A stretch of 64,000 nucleotides of DNA, from positions 417,905 through 481,904 of the forward strand of contig JAGVSM010002894.1 of the NCBI GenBank assembly GCA_022494885.1, read 5' to 3'. This document shows positions 57,486-64,000 of this stretch, one piece after another; position 1 is the stretch's first letter; each line of letters begins with the position of its first letter. Origin of the DNA: Micrasema longulum (Eukaryota; Arthropoda; Insecta; Trichoptera; Brachycentridae). The translations under genes were made by a program, and so were the position numbers. A model generated the notes under the pieces. The model saw only the letters and a program-made list of their open reading frames with translations, was not told the DNA's origin and did no database searches.

Positions 57486-58324
57486 AGATATAAAAAAATA
57501 ATGAAATGTATTTATCGCAACTAAATGGACTGAATAAGTCTGTAAATAAATATGTTTTTTAGACACGTGCAACCACAAGCTACCTACGAAGACGTCTCAA
57601 ATATTCATAAAAATATACGCATTTTTGTAGAGAAACTTCCTAATGAGATAAATCAAGATCCAGCTGTCTAAAATCGAATGAATTAGTTAGTTAAGGAATA
57701 GCGTTCATACATATAGTTGGATAATTCATATAGCGTCATTTTTGTGAAAATCACCTCAAGGGCGATAATTATAAATTTTTGTGGCTTCTCAGCCACATAA
57801 ACATTTAAACTTTTTTTCATGGTAAAAACAATATTAAATCATCATTGTTTTTACTATAAAAAAAAAATTAACATTATGTTTCATTTAATGTAAAAAAATA
57901 ACTCGTTTTATTGGTTATAAAAATATTTTATTGTACATTATACACATAACGTAAGCATGCAACAAACATATTTTAATTTAGTTTGTAAAACGCAATTCAA
58001 TAAAATAAAAATAAATATATTAACATATTAAGCATGAGAAAAAAAACATAAAATCGTTAAAATAACAAATATTTTTTCATGTCAATATTGTTTGTGGACA
58101 AATGATTGGTTTTTACTTAAATTATAAATAAATCACAACCTATGAAGATAAAGTAAGTATTGTTACTCAATATATTCATAACATTTTTTTCGTCGTTCCC
58201 TTTTATATATTTTTTACCAATTAGTTATCACTACTGATTTCTATCCAAAGTTTTTTTGCTTTTTTATCTTATTTTTATTACTTCGTTATCCTTAGTTATT
58301 ACATATGTTCTTTTAAAGTTCTTT

Positions 58325-58556
58325 TTCGATAATGAACATCGTTAGACGAGGACGACCAAGGAAGACGTGGCATGATCAGATAAACCAAAATCTCTCTGGT
58401 CATGTCAAAAGCAGACAGAGCCGAAGGGCATGTGTGACAAGATGTATGAATGTGGAAGAGGCTAGGACTGTATGCCAGGATAGACGTGTGTGGCGGTCCA
58501 TTCTCTCTGCCTACCCCTACGGGGAAATGGCGTGATGGTAGTAGTAGTAGTTAGTT
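58325..58556 (+). pseudogene. RTE-type LINE C-terminal fragment with (TAG)n tail
   Basis: The frame reads R-R-G-R-P-R-K-T-W-H-D-Q-I, R-C-M-N-V-E-E-A and ends S-I-L-S-A-Y-P-Y-G-E-M-A, then a (tag)n run at 58536-58550. It is the same family as 18.54-19.04 kb, more strongly truncated. Confidence 0.82.
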
Positions 58557-58832
58557 GTTTTTCGTCTTCGTGACTATTTTGTTTAATTTACCTTTTCATT
58601 ATTTACTACAGATATTAATATTTTTACAGATGCTGCATTCATTTTTTATTGACACTTTCTTCTAATGCATACTATTTTTTATGTTTAAGAAAAAAAAGAA
58701 ATCCTTTTTTTGTAATCTTTTCACTGCTGTTATAATTTTGTAAAAGGTTAATTGAACCGTAAAAAAATTAAATAAGAGTAATAATAACGTAATTTTCAAA
58801 TTGGTGGTTAAAAATCGAAAAGTTCTGAAATG

Positions 58833-59041
58833 TTAGCATTCTTCTGTTTTTGGATGATTGTGTGTACAATGACCGTACAAAAAATTGTCGTTCTCCGTGT
58901 GAATATAAGCTCGGCAGCCATGATGCTCACGTGCGCAAATCCAGCGTATTTTCCCCGCTTTGGCATTTCCAGGTTGCCGATACTTGTAACCTTTATATAC
59001 AATCATGTGTTTCCCTTTTTGGGATTTTACGTAATACATAC
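58833..59041 (-). CDS. FLYWCH zinc-finger terminal exon
   Basis: The acceptor gcttgttttag (59042-59052) is followed by two bases and 68 codons to TAA. M-Y-Y-V-K-S-Q-K-G opens it, R-Q-P-G-N-A is at 21-26, K-I-R-W-I-C at 30-35, Cys 42 and H-N-H at 60-62, followed by P-K-T-E-E-C. All zinc ligands are present. The internal ATG right after the acceptor is not taken as a start, because the shared phase and acceptor indicate splicing. Nearest relative: the exon at 55.0 kb. Confidence 0.9.
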
Positions 59042-59159
59042 CTAAAACAAGCATTTCGTTTTAATAAGTAGGTAGATTATTAACAATCAAAGCAAATTAA
59101 AAGGTATTATATGAGCAATCTTATTCAAATTTTGATAAAAATATCAGTAAATTTCCTTG

Positions 59160-59420
59160 GTTACGTTTAAAAGAGACAACGGACGCGGCAACCTCCGGTG
59201 ACAAGCGTCATCAAGCGAAGGCGATACGGCTGATGCCTTAACTACGATTGCCTACTTTACAAGGCATCAGGTTCTCTCGGTCATGGACGTCTATGGCTGA
59301 CAGTCGGTCGGCAGTTCAAGTTTGAAATACGAGACGCGGAACTGACTTCGCAGGACACACGGGAATTGGTCGCAGACAGAGAGGCAGGGAGAGATTTTGT
59401 GGATTCCATATAACTCACCT
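59160..59420. other. GC-richer unexplained segment
   Basis: About 260 bp of balanced base composition (gacaacggacgcggcaacct, gacagtcggtcggcagttc) in AT-rich surroundings. No frame, splice site or repeat match within the window. It runs up to the foldback at 59437 and may be the body of the same mobile element. Confidence 0.35.
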
Positions 59421-59436
59421 ATGGATTAAATAAGTA

Positions 59437-59558
59437 AGTTTTACCTTATTTTATTAGACCAGCGAGAGCTTCCGCTTAACTAAGTTAAGTAGACCACCAC
59501 TGAAGATGCTCACTTAGGTGAAAGCGCTTGTTGATCTAATAAACAAAGTAAAACGGAA
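59437..59558. repeat. Foldback with hammerhead-like core
   Basis: gttttaccttattttattag and, inverted, gttttactttgtttattag face each other around ccactgaagatgctcacttaggtgaaagcgc. The core CTGAAGA...GTGAAAGCGC resembles the one at 25.80 kb. Confidence 0.6.
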
Positions 59559-60979
59559 GAATTGTTATTTTATTGCTATTTTTATCAAAATCATACATAA
59601 CTAATTCGTTACCAAAATGATTTCTCCATAATACCACGCGAGCGAAGCCGCGGGAAAAAGCTATTAAAAATGAGTTCTCACTAGGATATCCTCTTTTGAA
59701 AAATACTGCAAAGGATCAATTTTTGTATTGACGTCTTTTAATGACAAATATTGACAAAGACTTGCATTTTTTCAATATAGGAACACAATCTTATCGATCT
59801 TTATAATGTTTTAATGTTTTACAAGCGTGTTAGAAATAATAAAACCAAATGTTAAAATAATGAGCATTTAATGAAAATGAAAGTAATAACGTAATATTAA
59901 ATAATAATAATACTAATTAATTGAGTTCTTTATATCTACCTAGTAAGAAATGAGTAAAGGAAAACATTTGCATTTTGAAAATTTATTTGAAGTAGGTACC
60001 TAATTGTTCAACATAAAATTTATTAGGAAGACTTACATATTTTTAAGGATATTATCTAACGAAAAATTAAAAGCATGCTCTAAAAAAAGCAAACCTATTA
60101 CTATAGTAATTGGACACACTAAATCTAATGGTAAAAATAAATAAACGTAATAATTTATCTCCACCATAAAATAGTGTGTTTTTTCTTAAAATGAAAGCTA
60201 ATATAATAAAATAAAATAAATAAAACAACTTTGTTTTTAACCACTAATATTATCGTTTATTTATTTTTGACTGACAGATTTAAAATATCCACTTACTGCA
60301 GCATGGCCATTGTCCATATGTCCAATTACTACAGCATCCACCATATTTATTACTGGACATATGAACAAAACCAGTTGAGTTTCCAAGGATTCAATATGAT
60401 GCTTCCAAATATTGGACATAATATATTTTTGAAAACATTACTGAAAGCAATATTATATTTTTCTCACTACAGCCACATTTTCAGAATACTATTTACCTTA
60501 TTCACTAAAAAATACATGAAATGTAAGTATAAAATATTATAATATGCCGGTAGATAGTTTGTTGTATTATGTTTTGCTAAAGTGTCATAAAGAATGCAAT
60601 AAATTTATACGATATTTAGGATAGAGAGGATAGTACGCCATGTATCTAACGCTTTTATTACATACAGACTTCGATTCCTCTATAAGCATGCACCTTTTAG
60701 TGCAAGAACGAGATTTTATCGACCGATATTACGCGTAAAATTCGCAAAAATGTATATTGGTAGGTAGTAATAATATATAATTACAGTAAATATTAAAAAA
60801 TGACTGTCCACAGAGCCTTTTCAGATTATATACTAAATTTTTTGTAATGATTTTTATGGGCGTATGTTTTATAAAAAATGCGGTTTAAAATACTTAATAA
60901 CCTGTATAATAAAATAACTGTTATCTTAAATGTACATTATTATATATTTTTTTATCAAATTAAGGCACAATCGATTTAT

Positions 60980-61095
60980 TGTTATATCCCTATCTGCACC
61001 CAGTGGTGCATAGGCCAATGCATTGGTACACCAAATGCAGCGTCTTTTGATCATCTCCCACATGAAGGAAAGGTGATCGGTACAAGGCACAGTTA
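60980..61095 (-). repeat. SINE family A, tail part
   Basis: cacccagtggtgcataggcc, gcattggtacaccaaatgcag and catgaaggaaaggtgatcgg are the inverse of the family-A SINE body at 46.88-46.97 kb. Confidence 0.6.
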
Positions 61096-61619
61096 GAGTT
61101 TTTAGTACAAATCAACGAATACAGTATTGTTTTTAATACTAAACTAAAAGTATGTATAATTAATTATATGCAAAAACTATGTATAAAAATAAATTTGAAC
61201 AGAATATTCGAAAAATTTGACCCTAGTCTGGCAGCTGAAGCGTAAAGCCTTAGAGTATATAAATATACTCTAAGCGCAAAACCATAATAATGTTCTAAAA
61301 ATGACAGTTTAGAAAAAGAGATTATTTTAGCACTACCATTTCAAGCTTAAAAATATATTCTTTGTTTACTATGCATAAAACCTAGTTATAGTAATGATAT
61401 TTTTTTCGAGTATTGATACGTAGGAACAAGAAAATGATAAATTTATTTGATTAATGTGAAAAAAACATTTATAAAATCTATAATATGTAGAACCATAGAT
61501 ACTGCAATAATTTCTTCAGACTGATATTTTCAGGCAAATGACATTTGGTTAGTTTAAGCAATTACTTTATACTGTGTGTTAATATTTTGGAACCAGTATA
61601 ATACATTGTATATTATTAT

Positions 61620-61985
61620 GATTATTGGCATTAAAGCATGCATATACAAGTTGGTTCTATAGGAGAATTCTGGAAATTTACTGTAGGGATCGTATCAGGA
61701 ATGGCGAGGTTCTCAGTAGAATCGAAGAAGGAAGGTACTTGCTTAAGATCTTCTCCGAAAGACGTGCTAGATGGATTGTACATATAGTGCGTCACGAGTC
61801 ACGAGGGTCTTCTACATGATAATAGAGGGCATGTCTGAGGGAACAAAATATAAGGGGCACCTTTGCCGAGAACACCTCGCAGATTTATGAGAGGATATGA
61901 GCTGCAGGTAACATGAAGAACTAAAGAGTGCCGCACAGGACAGACCGGAGTGGCAGAGAAGATGCAAACCGATTAATTTTAGTGG
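61620..61985 (+). pseudogene. RTE-type LINE C-terminal fragment, decayed
   Basis: The frame reads H-A-Y-T-S-W-F-Y-R-R-I-L-E-I, then D-R-I-R-N-G-E-V-L and R-R-A-R-W-I-V-H-I-V-R-H-E-S, a worn version of the RTE-type C-terminus. A further piece, G-Q-T-G-V-A-like, runs to about 61980 in other frames. Confidence 0.6.
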
Positions 61986-62739
61986 ATTAAAATCAGAGAC
62001 AGGATATTGTCAAAACATATGGAAAACAATCGATTTTTTTGCGAAGTAAATCCCTTCAAATTTCTCTGTTTTCAAAATGATTTTAATATTTATTTGTGAA
62101 GAATAATCTATTAAAAGCAATTAATTAATTAAGAATAAAACACATGTAACTGCAAACAGCAAGAAAATTATAAATAGTATGGAAAAATAATAAAACAAAA
62201 CACCGAAAAAGAAATCACAAAACTCAACCATTTATATAGGGCAAGACTCCGGGGAATTTCGAAAATATTTTTTAAATACCTATGTGCGTTCAAACATCAT
62301 TATATTTAACAAGTGGTAAAAACGTATTCCCAAAGACTATCAAGGGGTTAAATATGAGTCACTAAACAAAGATAAACCTACAAAAAATGGGTTAATTGTT
62401 ATGAGAGAAAAAAATTGACACAAACTACTATGAAACTATTTTTTGTGTGCTCAACGAGCCTCCAAAGATACTAATGTTTCTCTTGGTTCCATTGTTAAAC
62501 TTGTTATTCTCTCTACACATATAAAAAAGGATTATAGTATTATTTTTTTGAGTAGAATCAACTCTGAATATTTGTCTAGATAAAATAATCGTTTAGGAAA
62601 AAAAAAACGTTTGTTAAAAGGTTCTAGATCAGTGTACAAAAATATGTCAGCTAAATATTAAAGCCAGTACTGATCTTAAAGATATGGGCATGCTCAAAAT
62701 GATGTAGATGTTCCAGCTTGGTTCATATTTCATTCCTTC

Positions 62740-62945
62740 CTATTTATGGTTATGAGTTCCTGACAGGAAAGCAATCTTCCCGTTCTCCGTATGACACCTG
62801 ATGCTGCACTGCTTCTTCTTCTGGTGGTCGAACATATAGCTGCACCTCCAGAAGACCTTGAACCCCTTCCTTCTGGTCGCCTGGAACTCGTATCCTCGAA
62901 CTACCATCAGAGTTTCTCCGGTGCTTGAAACTTTGAGGAAGAAAT
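62740..62945 (-). CDS. FLYWCH-like terminal exon, most divergent member
   Basis: The acceptor tattttgttttgtag (62946-62960) is followed by two bases and 67 codons to TAG. S-S-T-G-E-T opens the core, R-G-Y-E-F is at 16-20, F-W-R-C at 31-34, a long basic loop H-Q-K-K-K-Q-C ends with Cys 46, and H-N-H is at 64-66, followed by K. The spacing between the two Cys is four to five residues greater than in the other exons. It is the rightmost (5'-most) exon seen and may be an older or functionally distinct lineage. Confidence 0.87.
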
Positions 62946-63689
62946 CTACAAAACAAAATATGTTTATCAATAACCGAGCTAATTATCTACAGTATTATCA
63001 AAATGATAGAGTTTATTCATCTGGTAACAAACATTTGACTAACTTGAACAACCTCCGAAGCGATCTGATGACACAACTTATTAAAACTGCCATGGCCAAT
63101 TCACCTTTTCATATTTACGTTAAAAGTTCTAAATAAAGTGCAGGATGATTAGAAGAATACATCAGGAGCTGCCATCAGTAAATAAAGAATATATAAAGAA
63201 TCTAAATAGGTTGTGGTGATTGCAAATTTCATAAAAAAAAAAAGTGTAACCTAGTTAGCGCATCCAGAAAAGAGCGCAAGAGCGGTTTTATTGTTTACGC
63301 TGATAATAAAAATGATTAATTAACATAACAAATCATAAAATCTACTACATTTTTGTGGAATAGATTTATATGGATTGTGTGTAGGTAGTCTATCAAACTG
63401 TGTCCAGGCGGATGAAGAATACAGTTCTGCGTGTGAAATAAAATCAGAACCCCTTTTTTTTTGGCGACGATATCCTTTATGGACACCCATCTAGTCTGAG
63501 TAGAACTCGCACCGGCTAAAACCCCCTTTTCTCTTCTGCAGACCGGTTCCCACCTTGCAGTCTTACCGCCTTATTCTGTCTGGTTTCTAGTTTCATCACA
63601 TTATTTTTTATCATTATTTCCGCCATCAGGTTTGTCATCGAATTCCAATTATGCGCAGTTTTCAGCATAAATCTGATGATATTATCTGG

Positions 63690-64000
63690 AGCCAGAATCT
63701 CAGAGATGCTCAGAACCCTGGAGGAGTGTTTTCGACTAGATGGCCGCTCTCAGGTAAAAATCCTGACAGAAAATCGAGTGGAGATGAGTTCGCCTCGTTA
63801 CGTAGTGTTTGACGTATTTGCCTATCTCTAAAGTTCCTCGGTTTGATTCCATTGTGCCTCGACTGGCACCTGAGTGTAAGACTGATCACCTTGCATTTAA
63901 AAAAAATATGGTCGAACTACGCTGAATTTATGATTTATCGATACAGTGTTCGAATATTCGACCAGTGGGTGCGAAAAGGGGGAGACTGATAATGAGTTTA
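63690..64000 (+). repeat. tRNA-derived SINE, family A, cut by the right edge
   Basis: The extension gatggccgctctcaggtaaaa at 63740, the head cgcctcgttacgtagtgtttgac at 63790 and ggtttgattcc at 63840 precede the body (ctcgactggcacctgagtg). The end lies at or beyond the window edge. Confidence 0.68.

Noticed and set aside
1..64000. FLYWCH exons on the plus strand, as known for some Drosophila mod(mdg4) tails
   Set aside because: I looked on the plus strand for the K-R-W-x-C core followed by H-N-H and found none; all copies are on the minus strand.

Overview
This window is animal, almost certainly insect and most likely lepidopteran, DNA. It is AT-rich, its coding segments are short and bounded by introns, and most of the rest is decayed mobile elements: non-LTR retrotransposons, mariner-type transposons, tRNA-derived SINEs, MITEs and a Penelope-like element. 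I see no complete protein-coding gene with a start codon, no rRNA, no convincing functional tRNA and no CRISPR array.

The backbone is an array on the minus strand of 15 short exons (the first cut by the left edge), each encoding one FLYWCH-type zinc finger followed by a stop codon. They lie at about 0.0, 2.2, 5.4, 12.3, 15.3, 19.1, 22.3, 26.1, 29.8, 36.6, 39.8, 44.9, 55.0, 58.8 and 62.7 kb. Each starts at a pyrimidine-rich splice acceptor. Each is read in the same phase: two bases complete a codon begun in an upstream exon. Their Trp-x-Cys core sits at the same distance from the splice site. This is the layout of mutually exclusive 3'-terminal exons of one gene. The best-known match is mod(mdg4), a BTB/POZ chromatin-factor gene of insects whose many isoforms differ in a C-terminal FLYWCH domain and, in Drosophila, arise partly by trans-splicing. 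The common 5' exons (BTB domain) would lie beyond the right edge and are not visible, so the gene name is inference.

At 29.1-29.5 kb is a possible two-exon terminal segment without a FLYWCH domain but with the same acceptor phase. At 50.2-55.1 kb a tandem, broken Penelope-like element (reverse transcriptase plus GIY-YIG endonuclease) has landed inside one FLYWCH exon. It is flanked by a 406-bp direct duplication, so an intact exon survives on its right and a half-exon fossil lies on its left. At 15.3 kb a truncated LINE begins right at the stop codon of another FLYWCH exon.

Region by region: 0-5.6 kb, three FLYWCH exons, a deleted mariner and an RTE-type LINE scrap; 5.6-12.2 kb, AT-rich DNA with a LINE scrap and a SINE; 12.2-29.9 kb, six FLYWCH exons separated by LINE 3' ends, SINEs and foldbacks, plus the non-FLYWCH candidate; 30-45 kb, three FLYWCH exons, a second mariner-type relic, foldback MITEs and a dispersed repeat; 45-50 kb, SINEs and MITEs; 50-55 kb, the Penelope insertion; 55-64 kb, the last three exons, a 49-bp triplicate, nested SINEs and LINE scraps.
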